64,000 nucleotides of DNA from Geosporobacter ferrireducens (GTDB lineage Bacteria; Bacillota; Clostridia; Peptostreptococcales; Thermotaleaceae), in the NCBI RefSeq assembly GCF_001750685.1, contig NZ_CP017269.1:4319416-4383415 (forward strand), given 5' to 3'. Below are positions 54,647 through 62,947 of this stretch, piece after piece. Within the stretch, counting starts at the first letter, position 1, and each line of letters begins with the position of its first letter. The position numbers and the translations under genes were made by a program. Below the pieces are notes generated by a model, which saw only the letters and a program-made list of their open reading frames with translations, ran no database searches and was not told the DNA's origin.

Positions 54647-57109
54647 ATGATAGATCAATATAGAGTCCCAGTGGACAAACTGAAGAACAAATGTGATATA
54701 GGATGTTTTGATTTTAATACAACTGCAGATTTATATCCATTGCAGGGAATCATTGGTCAGAAAAGGGCTGCAGAAGCTCTAGAATTTGGCTTAGATATAA
54801 AAAAGAAGGGCTATAATATATTTGTTTCAGGGCTAAGTGGGACAGGCCGCAACAGCTATGTACTATCAATTGCAGAAAAGAAAGCTGAATCAAAGGAAAC
54901 ACCGGATGACTGGGTTTATGTTCATAATTTTAAAAATCCGGACAGTCCTATTGCACTGAGTTTGAAAAATGGTACAGCAAAGTATCTAAAAAAAGAAATC
55001 GAGAACATGATTGAAATCTTACAAAAAGAAATACCTCAAATTTTCTTAAGTAAAGAGTATGAGAACAAAAAAAGTACGCTCGTTCAACAATACCAGAAGT
55101 ATACACAGCAGATCATTGATGAATTAAATCAAATGGCAAAATCTTATCAATTTATGTTTAGCCAGACGGAACGTGGATTGATAAGCGTTCCTCTAAAAGA
55201 GGGACGACCAATGAGCGAAGAGGAGTATCGAAATTTAACCTCTCAGGAGATGGATCATCTGCGGCAAAATTCCAGTCAGTTAAGCTTAGAAACCATAGAT
55301 GTTTTTAATAAGCTTCGGGCATTAGAAGAAGAGTATAGGAACCGCATAAAACAATTAGACGAAAAAAGCGGTTTTGATGCAGTTGATTTCTATATTACTC
55401 AACTAAAGGAAAAGTTTGGAGACCGGGAATCCATTATTGAATTTTTAGAACTTCTTGAAGATGATATCGTAGGGCATATCGATAAATTCAAGTCTGATCA
55501 GGGACAAGATATGAATAATCCCTTAGCAATGTTCCAGATGCGTTCGACAGAGGCATTTTTTGATCGTTATAGAGTCAATCTTTTTATAGACAATAGCGAA
55601 AAGAAAGGTGCACCTATTATTAATGAAACAAACCCCACTTATTACAATCTTCTGGGCAGAATTGAGTATAAAAATGAATTAGGTGTTATGAAAACGGATT
55701 TTACAGAGGTAAAAGCCGGTGCATTGCATCAAGCCAATGGTGGATATCTCATTCTTCAAGCAAAGGACTTACTAACCAATGCTTTTGCTTGGAATGCATT
55801 AAAACGGGCTTTAAAAACAAATGAAATAATTATTGAAGGATTGGACAAACAGGTTGGATATGTAGTAACTTCTACCCTAAAACCACAACCGATTCCTCTT
55901 GATATCAAAGTTATCATTGTTGGAGATCCATACACCTATTATTTATTATACAACTATGATGAAGATTTTAAAAAGCTTTTTAAGATCATGGCTGATTTTG
56001 ATATTGAGATGGAACGTAGTGAAGAAAATATTTACAAGATGGCCAGATTTATCGCTACCCATTGCGAAAAAGAAGGGTTAAAGCATTTTGATAAAAGTGC
56101 CGTAGGACGAATGATTGAGTACAGTTCTCGTCTGGCAGATGATCAGCATAAATTGAGTTCGCGGTTTAATCAAGTAGTAGAAATACTGTATGAAGCGGAT
56201 CGTTGGGCAGAAATGATGGGCTCAGACCATGTAACGATTATTCATGTAGAAAAGGCTATTGCAGAAAAGGTTCAGCGCAATAACAAATACGAAGAAAAAA
56301 CGATGGAGATGTTTGAGGATGGGACCCTTCTGCTAGATGTTGAGGGTGAAAAGATTGGCGAAATCAATGGACTTGCTGTTACAGGCACAGGAGAATACAG
56401 CTTTGGAAAGCCCAGTAAGATTACCGTTACCACTTATAAAGGGAAATCGGGCATTATCAATATCGAAAGAGAAGTACGAAAGAGTGGAAGTATTCACGAC
56501 AAGGGTGTCCTAATCTTAAACGGATATATAGGCGATAAATTTGCGCAGGACAAACACTTATCCCTATCAGCAAACATTGTATTTGAGCAGCTTTATTCAG
56601 GGGTAGATGGAGATAGTGCCTCTAGTACAGAATTATATGCACTGCTGTCCAGTTTATCGAAGATACCGGTTAAGCAATATATTGCAGTAACAGGTTCAGT
56701 CAATCAAAGAGGACAGATACAACCCATTGGTGGTGTCAATGAAAAAATCGAAGGCTTCTTTAAGGTTTGCAAGCTGAAAGGACTGAACGGAAAACAGGGA
56801 GTTATGATTCCACATCAAAATGTAAAAAACCTGATGCTGAATGATGAAGTTATTAAAGCGATAGAACACGGGTTGTTCAATATCTATGCCATTAAAAGTG
56901 TGGAAGAAGGCATAGAGATACTGACAGGAGTGCCTGCTGGCGTAAAGGATGAATCCGGAGAATATACACAAGATAGTGTGTATTACAGAGTGAATCAGCA
57001 GTTAAAGAAATTCCTGGAAGAGGAAGAAGGCGCAGAAGAAGGAAAAGAACGAAAAAATGAAAGAAAAAAGAAAAGAAAGAGAAAGGAAATAAGCAAGATG
57101 AGAGTGTAA
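54647..57109 (+). CDS. Lon-like ATP-dependent protease (AAA_32 plus Lon_C)
   Basis: 820 residues. Starts with the LonB/YcbZ-type N-terminus, then P-loop GLSGTGRNS at residues 62-70 (Arg in place of the usual Lys), a long helical insertion (about 120-290), an AAA lid region, and the C-terminal S16 protease with Ser in DGDSASSTEL near 655 and Lys in GGVNEKIEGFF near 698. The last 25 residues are a very basic Lys/Arg/Glu tail. No Lon N-domain, so it is the Lon-related family and not Lon itself. Confidence 0.93.
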   Translation: MIDQYRVPVDKLKNKCDIGCFDFNTTADLYPLQGIIGQKRAAEALEFGLDIKKKGYNIFVSGLSGTGRNSYVLSIAEKKAESKETPDDWVYVHNFKNPDSPIALSLKNGTAKYLKKEIENMIEILQKEIPQIFLSKEYENKKSTLVQQYQKYTQQIIDELNQMAKSYQFMFSQTERGLISVPLKEGRPMSEEEYRNLTSQEMDHLRQNSSQLSLETIDVFNKLRALEEEYRNRIKQLDEKSGFDAVDFYITQLKEKFGDRESIIEFLELLEDDIVGHIDKFKSDQGQDMNNPLAMFQMRSTEAFFDRYRVNLFIDNSEKKGAPIINETNPTYYNLLGRIEYKNELGVMKTDFTEVKAGALHQANGGYLILQAKDLLTNAFAWNALKRALKTNEIIIEGLDKQVGYVVTSTLKPQPIPLDIKVIIVGDPYTYYLLYNYDEDFKKLFKIMADFDIEMERSEENIYKMARFIATHCEKEGLKHFDKSAVGRMIEYSSRLADDQHKLSSRFNQVVEILYEADRWAEMMGSDHVTIIHVEKAIAEKVQRNNKYEEKTMEMFEDGTLLLDVEGEKIGEINGLAVTGTGEYSFGKPSKITVTTYKGKSGIINIEREVRKSGSIHDKGVLILNGYIGDKFAQDKHLSLSANIVFEQLYSGVDGDSASSTELYALLSSLSKIPVKQYIAVTGSVNQRGQIQPIGGVNEKIEGFFKVCKLKGLNGKQGVMIPHQNVKNLMLNDEVIKAIEHGLFNIYAIKSVEEGIEILTGVPAGVKDESGEYTQDSVYYRVNQQLKKFLEEEEGAEEGKERKNERKKKRKRKEISKMRV

Positions 57110-57123
57110 GCAAAGACAGAGAT

Positions 57124-57145
57124 AGAGTAGGCAATTGCCTACTCT
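57124..57145. repeat. Perfect 22-base palindrome after the Lon-like gene
   Basis: AGAGTAGGCAA joined to TTGCCTACTCT. No T run follows, so it is a weak terminator or other cruciform. A related hairpin AGGGTAG...CTACCCT stands at 57299-57320, at the end of the convergent cyclo-ligase gene. Confidence 0.6.
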
Positions 57146-57318
57146 AAGACTGATTATACCCCCCTCACAAGATCCTCCCTGCTCCATGACAAGGCCACTT
57201 TTATTGAATAAAACAAGTTGAAAAAAGTGACCTTCGTCAAGTCGCGAATCGGGAGCTTATAGGGGTTTGTTTAAAAATATGACTTTGTTAACAAGCTGAG
57301 GGTAGGCATTTGTCTACC

Positions 57319-57888
57319 CTATTTGCATTCAATCAGTTCTGATTCTGTAATGATATAATCTACTGCTTGATCAAAAGATTCTGCAGGTACAGCTTCGACA
57401 ATCTGCAGGTCAAAGGCAAGGGCTACAGTAGGTATTCTTTTGGATAACTTTTCAAAAAATCTGTCGTAGTAACCGCCGCCATAACCAATACGATAACCTT
57501 TCCGGTCAAAGGCAACACCGGGAACAATTACCAAATCAATTTCAGATGCATCCACAGAGCGGATGTATTCTTCTTTAGGCTCGAATACGCCGAAAGTTCC
57601 CTCGGCAAGTTCTTTGGCAGGGTTTTTCAAATGGGATAAAATCATCTCTCTTGTCTTAGGCACGCAAATGGGGACAATTGCTTTTTTATGACCAGCAATC
57701 AAATCTTGGACAATCCCATCGGTTTTTACTTCACTTCGGAAATCAATATAAACCATTACATTTTGTGCCTCTTTGTAAGGTAGGAAATTCTTCAAACGGT
57801 GAAAAATTGATTTGCTTTTTTCTAGGATTTCCCCCTCTGACAACATTCCCCTATGGTGTAATATTTCTTTTCTCATCTCTTTTTTCAC
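57319..57888 (-). CDS. 5-formyltetrahydrofolate cyclo-ligase
   Basis: 189 residues. Converts 5-formyl-THF to 5,10-methenyl-THF with ATP. Motifs: KKEMRKEILHHRG (ATP-binding start), MVYIDFRSEVKTDGIV, the VPGVAFDRKGYRIGYGGGYYDRFF signature and a C-terminal ALAFDLQIV. Monocistronic and convergent with the Lon-like gene. The 287 bases upstream, shared with ftsE, are AT-rich promoter DNA. Confidence 0.95.
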   Translation of the reverse strand: MKKEMRKEILHHRGMLSEGEILEKSKSIFHRLKNFLPYKEAQNVMVYIDFRSEVKTDGIVQDLIAGHKKAIVPICVPKTREMILSHLKNPAKELAEGTFGVFEPKEEYIRSVDASEIDLVIVPGVAFDRKGYRIGYGGGYYDRFFEKLSKRIPTVALAFDLQIVEAVPAESFDQAVDYIITESELIECK

Positions 57889-58175
57889 AATCTCATCTCC
57901 TAGAAGTATTTTCGATTTCTTAATTCGCTATAGAATAGAATGAATCCTTTGAGGTAGAGTGAAATTATGCTATTAATTTTTTGGTGCTGGATGGCAAGTA
58001 TTAGGGTTTGGAAAAAAAGGCAAAACATACTATAATAGTATTAGAATCTACAAATTGTATTATTTTTTTACTATTTTTTAAATTTAGGACAAATGCATTA
58101 TAAATTCATGTTACAATAAAAAGGAGATTTAAGCTATTTTGTAGAAATGTATATGAATTAGTGGGAGTTGGTCAA

Positions 58176-58862
58176 ATGATAGAATTCTTTAATGTCACAA
58201 AGCAGTATAAGAACGGTACATCAGCGCTTTCAAATATAAATATACAAATTAATAAAGGCGATTTTGTGTTTTTAGTAGGACCCAGCGGGGCAGGAAAATC
58301 CACGTTTATTAAGCTGCTCTTGAAAGAACTTGAACCTACTGAGGGACGAATCATCATTGACGAAATGGATACAACAAATCTTTCAAGAAGAAAAATCCCG
58401 ATGCTCAGAAGAAAGATGGGTTTTGTTTTTCAAGATTTCCGGTTGCTGCAAAATAAGACTGTCTTTGAAAATGTAGCCTTTGCCATGGAGATTATAGAAG
58501 CAAGTCCGAAGGAAATCAGGAGACAAGTTCCAACGATTTTAAGCATGGTATCTTTAAGTGACAAAGCAAATATGTATCCAGATCAGCTCTCGGGAGGAGA
58601 ACAGCAGAGGGTTTCCATTGCCAGGGCTATTGTAAACAGCCCCTCAGTTCTAATTGCCGATGAGCCAACAGGAAATCTGGATCCAGATACTGCATGGGAA
58701 ATTATGAAACTAATTAAACAGATTAACCGCAGAGGAACCACTGTGGTAATGGCTACACACGCCAAAGAAATTGTAGATATGATGCAGCAGAGGGTAATTG
58801 CACTCGAAGGAGGAAGAATTGTAAGAGACGATAAGAAAGGTGTGTATGGCTATGAAGATTAG
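58176..58862 (+). CDS. ftsE: FtsE, cell-division ABC transporter ATPase
   Basis: 228 residues. Walker A VGPSGAGKSTFIK, Q-loop VFQDFRLLQNKTVFENVAFAMEI (FtsE-typical), signature LSGGEQQRVSIARAI, Walker B VLIADEPTGNLDP, His in MATHAKEIV. The start at 58176 follows GGGAG by eight bases. Forms a complex with FtsX that activates wall hydrolases at the septum or in sporulation. It overlaps ftsX by 11 bases. Confidence 0.97.
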   Translation: MIEFFNVTKQYKNGTSALSNINIQINKGDFVFLVGPSGAGKSTFIKLLLKELEPTEGRIIIDEMDTTNLSRRKIPMLRRKMGFVFQDFRLLQNKTVFENVAFAMEIIEASPKEIRRQVPTILSMVSLSDKANMYPDQLSGGEQQRVSIARAIVNSPSVLIADEPTGNLDPDTAWEIMKLIKQINRRGTTVVMATHAKEIVDMMQQRVIALEGGRIVRDDKKGVYGYED

Positions 58863-59748
58863 AACTGTATCCTATATGATGCGTCAAGGGGTCAAGGGAT
58901 TATGGCGTAATCGGATGATGACTTTTGCATCTATCGGCTCTGTAGCCTCTGCATTGGTTATTTTAGGTATTGTTTTTATGATTGTACTCAATATCAACAG
59001 TCTGGCAGAAACAGCAAAAGGACAATTTGACTCGATACAGTTGTATCTAAAGGATGATCTGGATCAGAAGGAAATTGACGAAATCGGTAAAATGGTTGAT
59101 CGTATGGAAGGACTTGAATCAGCCTATTATATATCCAAAGCAGAAGCCTTGGAGGATCTGAAAAAACAGTGGGGGGAGCATGGCTACCTGTTGGAAGGCC
59201 TTGAGTCGAATCCACTACCCAATTCCTATGTATTGAAGCTGAGGGATATTTCATATTCAGAGCAAGTTGTAAGTCAAGTAAAAAAAATTGACGGATTAGA
59301 GGAAGTCAAATACTACAAGGATGTTGTGGACAAGCTGTTACAGATTACAAATTTTATCCGTACGACAGGGCTGATTGTAATTGGAATATTAATCGGGATC
59401 TCAATGTTTATTATTTCTAATACGATTAAAATTACAGTAGCAGCTAGATATAGGGAAATCAACATCATGAAATATGTAGGTGCCACCAACTGGTTTGTAC
59501 GATGGCCATTCCTCATAGAGGGAATGATCCTAGGATTTACAGGATCAATAATTGCATTAGTAGTAATCGGGTACAGCTATAAAAACATTTTCGATTTGAT
59601 TACGGAAAAAATGTACGTTATGGTTTCAGCTTATATGATTCCTACGCCATTGCTTATTAACAATCTAGCAGTAATATTCTTGGTTTTAGGTACTGGAATT
59701 GGGGCTTTAGGAAGCATATTTTCTATGAGAAAATTCTTGAAAGTATAG
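58852..59748 (+). CDS. ftsX: FtsX, cell-division ABC transporter permease
   Basis: 298 residues: N-terminal helix after RQGVKGLWRNRMMTFASIGSVASALVILGIVF, an extracellular loop (about residues 55-165) containing EALEDLKKQWGEHGYLLEGLESNPLPNSYVL, then three helices with ARYREINIMKYVGATNWFVRWPFLIEGMILG. Typical FtsX. The ATG at 58852 follows AAAGGTG. The extracellular loop should contact the EnvC-like protein encoded next. Confidence 0.97.
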   Translation: MKIRTVSYMMRQGVKGLWRNRMMTFASIGSVASALVILGIVFMIVLNINSLAETAKGQFDSIQLYLKDDLDQKEIDEIGKMVDRMEGLESAYYISKAEALEDLKKQWGEHGYLLEGLESNPLPNSYVLKLRDISYSEQVVSQVKKIDGLEEVKYYKDVVDKLLQITNFIRTTGLIVIGILIGISMFIISNTIKITVAARYREINIMKYVGATNWFVRWPFLIEGMILGFTGSIIALVVIGYSYKNIFDLITEKMYVMVSAYMIPTPLLINNLAVIFLVLGTGIGALGSIFSMRKFLKV

Positions 59749-59777
59749 AAAATGTGTAAAGGGGGACAAAAAAGAGT

Positions 59778-60905
59778 ATGAAAGGAAACCGAATTTTTTT
59801 ATTTCTATTTACATTTGTATTAATACTGACTTTTTCACTAAGGGTCTTTGCCATGGATGTAACCAACGAACAAAAGAGACTGGAGCAGTTGAACAAACAA
59901 TTAAAAAATCAGCAGACAAAGCTAGTTCAAAATAAAAATCAAGAAAAAAATCTCAATACGCAGATCAAGGTTTTAGATGAAAAAATTGATAGCACAGAGA
60001 AGGAAATTGGTCAAATCAGTACAGATATTACTTTGACACAGAGGAAAATAAGCGAGACAAAAACGGAACTGCAATTAGCAGAAGCCAGTATAGATGATAA
60101 AAAAGATGTATTGAATGCAAGGCTTAGAGTGATGTACAAGAATGGAAATGTAGGTTATGCAGAAGTATTATTAGATTCTGCCAACATTGTAGAACTGTTT
60201 TCTAAGTTAGATATGGTGCAAAAAATATTTAATCATGATGTTGATTTGTTGAAATATATGAAACAGCAGCGGGATGCGGTAGAAATTAAGAAAAAAACTT
60301 TAGAGACCCAGCAATCCAAGATGGTAGCTATGGCAAAAAACATGGAAGTAAAGCAAAGAGATTTGGAACAAAGCCGTGGGGAAATAAGCCGTGCGAAGGC
60401 AAAGCTGCAGCAGGACAATAAGCAGCTGGAGGAACAGATCGATGCGTTGAACAAAGAGGCGAATCAACTGATTGCCACAATTAAGAAAAAGCAATCCAAA
60501 GGGGAATATGTAGGAGGCCAGATGGCTTGGCCGGCACCAGGTTACACGAGAGTTACTTCGCCCTTCGGAAATAGGATTCATCCTATATTAAAAACGAAAA
60601 AGATGCACACGGGTATTGATATTGGTATTCCTTCGGGAAAAAATGTAGTAGCGGCATTAGATGGAACAGTTATCCATGCAGATTGGCTTGGGGGTTATGG
60701 AAAGACGGTTATGATTGACCACGGTGGCGGAATTGTAACTTTATATGCCCATAATTCCAGTTTACTAGTTAAAGAAAACGATAAAGTAAAACGGGGAGAT
60801 ACGATTTCAAAAGCAGGTAGTACAGGAATGTCCACAGGTCCCCATCTACACTTCGAGGTCCGTAAAAACGGTGAATATGTAGATCCGCTACCTTGGGTGA
60901 AATAG
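59778..60905 (+). CDS. EnvC/PcsB-like M23 peptidase, FtsEX partner
   Basis: 375 residues: signal peptide (FLFLFTFVLILTFSLRVFAM), two long coiled coils (about 28-110 and 150-240), and a C-terminal LytM/M23 domain with intact zinc ligands HTGIDIG and HLHFEVR. In other bacteria such proteins are hydrolases or hydrolase activators driven by FtsEX. Complete ligands suggest it is itself a peptidase. Starts 29 bases after ftsX behind AAAGGGGG. Confidence 0.93.
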   Translation: MKGNRIFLFLFTFVLILTFSLRVFAMDVTNEQKRLEQLNKQLKNQQTKLVQNKNQEKNLNTQIKVLDEKIDSTEKEIGQISTDITLTQRKISETKTELQLAEASIDDKKDVLNARLRVMYKNGNVGYAEVLLDSANIVELFSKLDMVQKIFNHDVDLLKYMKQQRDAVEIKKKTLETQQSKMVAMAKNMEVKQRDLEQSRGEISRAKAKLQQDNKQLEEQIDALNKEANQLIATIKKKQSKGEYVGGQMAWPAPGYTRVTSPFGNRIHPILKTKKMHTGIDIGIPSGKNVVAALDGTVIHADWLGGYGKTVMIDHGGGIVTLYAHNSSLLVKENDKVKRGDTISKAGSTGMSTGPHLHFEVRKNGEYVDPLPWVK

Positions 60906-60934
60906 AATAAGGAAGAGAATCAGTGTACTTAAAA

Positions 60935-61014
60935 TGTAGGGGCAGGTTTCTGCGCCTGTCCCAAAATGGTATTGGTGAAAAATACAACGGTCAGGCATGA
61001 AAACAGCCCCTACT
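60935..61014 (+). repeat. Palindromic element bounded by TGTAGGGGC / GCCCCTAC
   Basis: GTAGGGGC (60936-60943) and GCCCCTAC (61006-61013) are inverted ends of an 80-base unit. A second hairpin, GGGGCAGG...CCTGTCCC, starts at the left end. The edge sequence TGTAGGGGC is shared with the REP-like palindromes at 15454 and 15909. Confidence 0.65.
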
Positions 61015-61073
61015 TTAATAAAAATATAAAGGAACATATGAAGGTGATCAAAAATCATTGAGGAGGTGGACTT

Positions 61074-61646
61074 GTGCTGCGTGAATTGGTAGAGAAGAAT
61101 AGAAGCTATAGAAGATTCTATCAGGAGGTTCCTTTAGACAAAGGAATTTTAAAAGAACTGGTAGGCCTTGCCAGGCTAAGCGGGTCAGCTGGAAATCTGC
61201 AGCCTTTAAAATATATTCTTTCTTGTGAGGAAGAGGAAAATAGGTTGATTTTTCAGCATTTACGCTGGGCTGGATACTTAAAGGATTGGGCAGGCCCAGT
61301 GGAGGGAGAAAAGCCTTCGGGATATATTGTGATTCTTGGTGATACCACAATTTCGAAAAATTATTGGTGGGATCATGGTTTGGCATGTCAAAGTATTTTG
61401 CTGGGAGCCTGCGAAAAGGGATTGGGCGGATGCATGTTTGGCGCCTTTGACAGAAATGGTCTGATACGGGATTTAGATATACCGGAGCAATATGAAATTC
61501 TGGCAGTAATTGCATTAGGGAAACCTAAGGAGACTGTAGTATTAGAAAATCTTACGGATGGGCAAGATATCAAATACTGGAGAGATGATGCAGGTGTCCA
61601 TCATGTGCCAAAGCGGGCTTTAGAAGATATAATTTTAGAACGGTGA
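61074..61646 (+). CDS. Nitroreductase family protein
   Basis: 190 residues, FMN-dependent fold: ELVEKNRSYRRFYQEVPLDKGILKELV (FMN phosphate Arg and Ser), SAGNLQPLKYIL, DHGLACQSILLGACEKGLGGCMFGAFD and ILAVIALGKPKE. The substrate is not predictable. GTG start after GAGGAGGTG. Single-gene unit with a following terminator. Confidence 0.92.
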   Translation: MLRELVEKNRSYRRFYQEVPLDKGILKELVGLARLSGSAGNLQPLKYILSCEEEENRLIFQHLRWAGYLKDWAGPVEGEKPSGYIVILGDTTISKNYWWDHGLACQSILLGACEKGLGGCMFGAFDRNGLIRDLDIPEQYEILAVIALGKPKETVVLENLTDGQDIKYWRDDAGVHHVPKRALEDIILER

Positions 61647-61660
61647 AGGAATTCTCAGTG

Positions 61661-61698
61661 GCTAACGGAAGCATGTCAGTTTCTGTTAGTCTTTTCTT
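61661..61698 (+). terminator. Terminator after the nitroreductase gene
   Basis: CTAACGGAA (61662-61670) with TTTCTGTTAG (61680-61689), then TCTTTTCTT. Confidence 0.7.
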
Positions 61699-61762
61699 AT
61701 GGACACTTTGCTGCTCTCTAGTATGATATACTATATATATTGACTAAAAAAGGAGCAGTGAC

Positions 61763-62860
61763 ATGAGCGCTTATAAAATAGATGATTGGAAAGATTTTAG
61801 GTTAGAGGACGTGCAAAGGCTGCAACAGCATTTAATTTACTGGTTCGAAAGAAATCATCGAAAATTACCCTGGAGAGAAACAAGAAATCCTTATTATATC
61901 TGGATTTCAGAGGTGATGCTGCAGCAAACCCGGGTGGACACAGTAATCCCTTATTTTTTGCGTTTCATCGATGCATTTCCTATGATAGAGAGCCTGGCGG
62001 CAGCCGAAGAAGAGGAAGTGCTGCAGTTATGGGCAGGCTTGGGATATTACTCAAGAGCAAGAAACATACACCGGGGTGCAAAGTTCATCTGTGAAATTTA
62101 CAATGGAAAAATTCCAGAGGCTCGAAAAGAGCTGTTGAAAGTTCATGGAATTGGCCCCTATACAGCAGGCGCAATATTGAGTATTGCTTATGGAAAAGCA
62201 GCAGCAGCGGTAGATGGGAATGTTATGCGTGTGTTTTCCAGATTATTCTTAATCTATGAAGATATTAGCGAAGCCGGTACGAGAAAGATGATGGAAAGGC
62301 TTGGGGAAACAGTTGTTTCGGTAGAGAATCCATCTGCCTTTAATCAAGGACTAATGGAGCTGGGGGCCATGATATGTACGCCTAGTTCACCTAAATGCCT
62401 CCTTTGTCCCCTTCTATTGATCTGCAAAGCTAGAAAAGAGGGTGTGCAGGAAACCTTGCCGCTGAAGAAAAAGAAGGAGCCAGTTAAGCTTTTAAATATG
62501 GAGTTGGCCCTTCTGCAAAAAGAAGACAAAATATTGCTGACAAAGCGTCCTGCAGAAGGTTTATTGGCAAATCTCTGGGCATTGCCATCCACTGAAGAAA
62601 TGATAGGGAATGCTCCTGGAAAAAGCATTGTAATGGAGTTACAGGAGAACTACGGGATAAAAACAGCCCAACCTCAGGCAGATATACAGAAAAGTCATAT
62701 TTTTACCCATATGAAATGGAATATGCAGCTTTTCAGGTTAAAGCTCATATCCATGTCTGACATTGACTATCCGGAAATTCAATGGGTTTCTTTGAATGAA
62801 ATCGGAAAATATGCGATTCCCACTGCCTTTTTAAAAGTAATCAAAGAGATTAAGATATAA
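61763..62860 (+). CDS. mutY: A/G-specific adenine DNA glycosylase
   Basis: 365 residues. Removes adenine opposite 8-oxoguanine. Catalytic Glu in WISEVMLQQTRVDTVIPYF; helix-hairpin-helix LLKVHGIGPYTAGAI with the following VDGNVMRV Asp; 4Fe-4S cluster Cys spacing C-x6-C-x2-C-x5-C in ICTPSSPKCLLCPLLLICKA; C-terminal NUDIX-like 8-oxoG recognition domain. GGAGCAG precedes ATG. Confidence 0.97.
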   Translation: MSAYKIDDWKDFRLEDVQRLQQHLIYWFERNHRKLPWRETRNPYYIWISEVMLQQTRVDTVIPYFLRFIDAFPMIESLAAAEEEEVLQLWAGLGYYSRARNIHRGAKFICEIYNGKIPEARKELLKVHGIGPYTAGAILSIAYGKAAAAVDGNVMRVFSRLFLIYEDISEAGTRKMMERLGETVVSVENPSAFNQGLMELGAMICTPSSPKCLLCPLLLICKARKEGVQETLPLKKKKEPVKLLNMELALLQKEDKILLTKRPAEGLLANLWALPSTEEMIGNAPGKSIVMELQENYGIKTAQPQADIQKSHIFTHMKWNMQLFRLKLISMSDIDYPEIQWVSLNEIGKYAIPTAFLKVIKEIKI

Positions 62861-62947
62861 AAGGATTTTACAAAATATTCATCAATAAAAACCAAAAAAT
62901 ATTATATACTTAGAGTATCGAAATAATAACAAAGAAGGTTGATAGCC

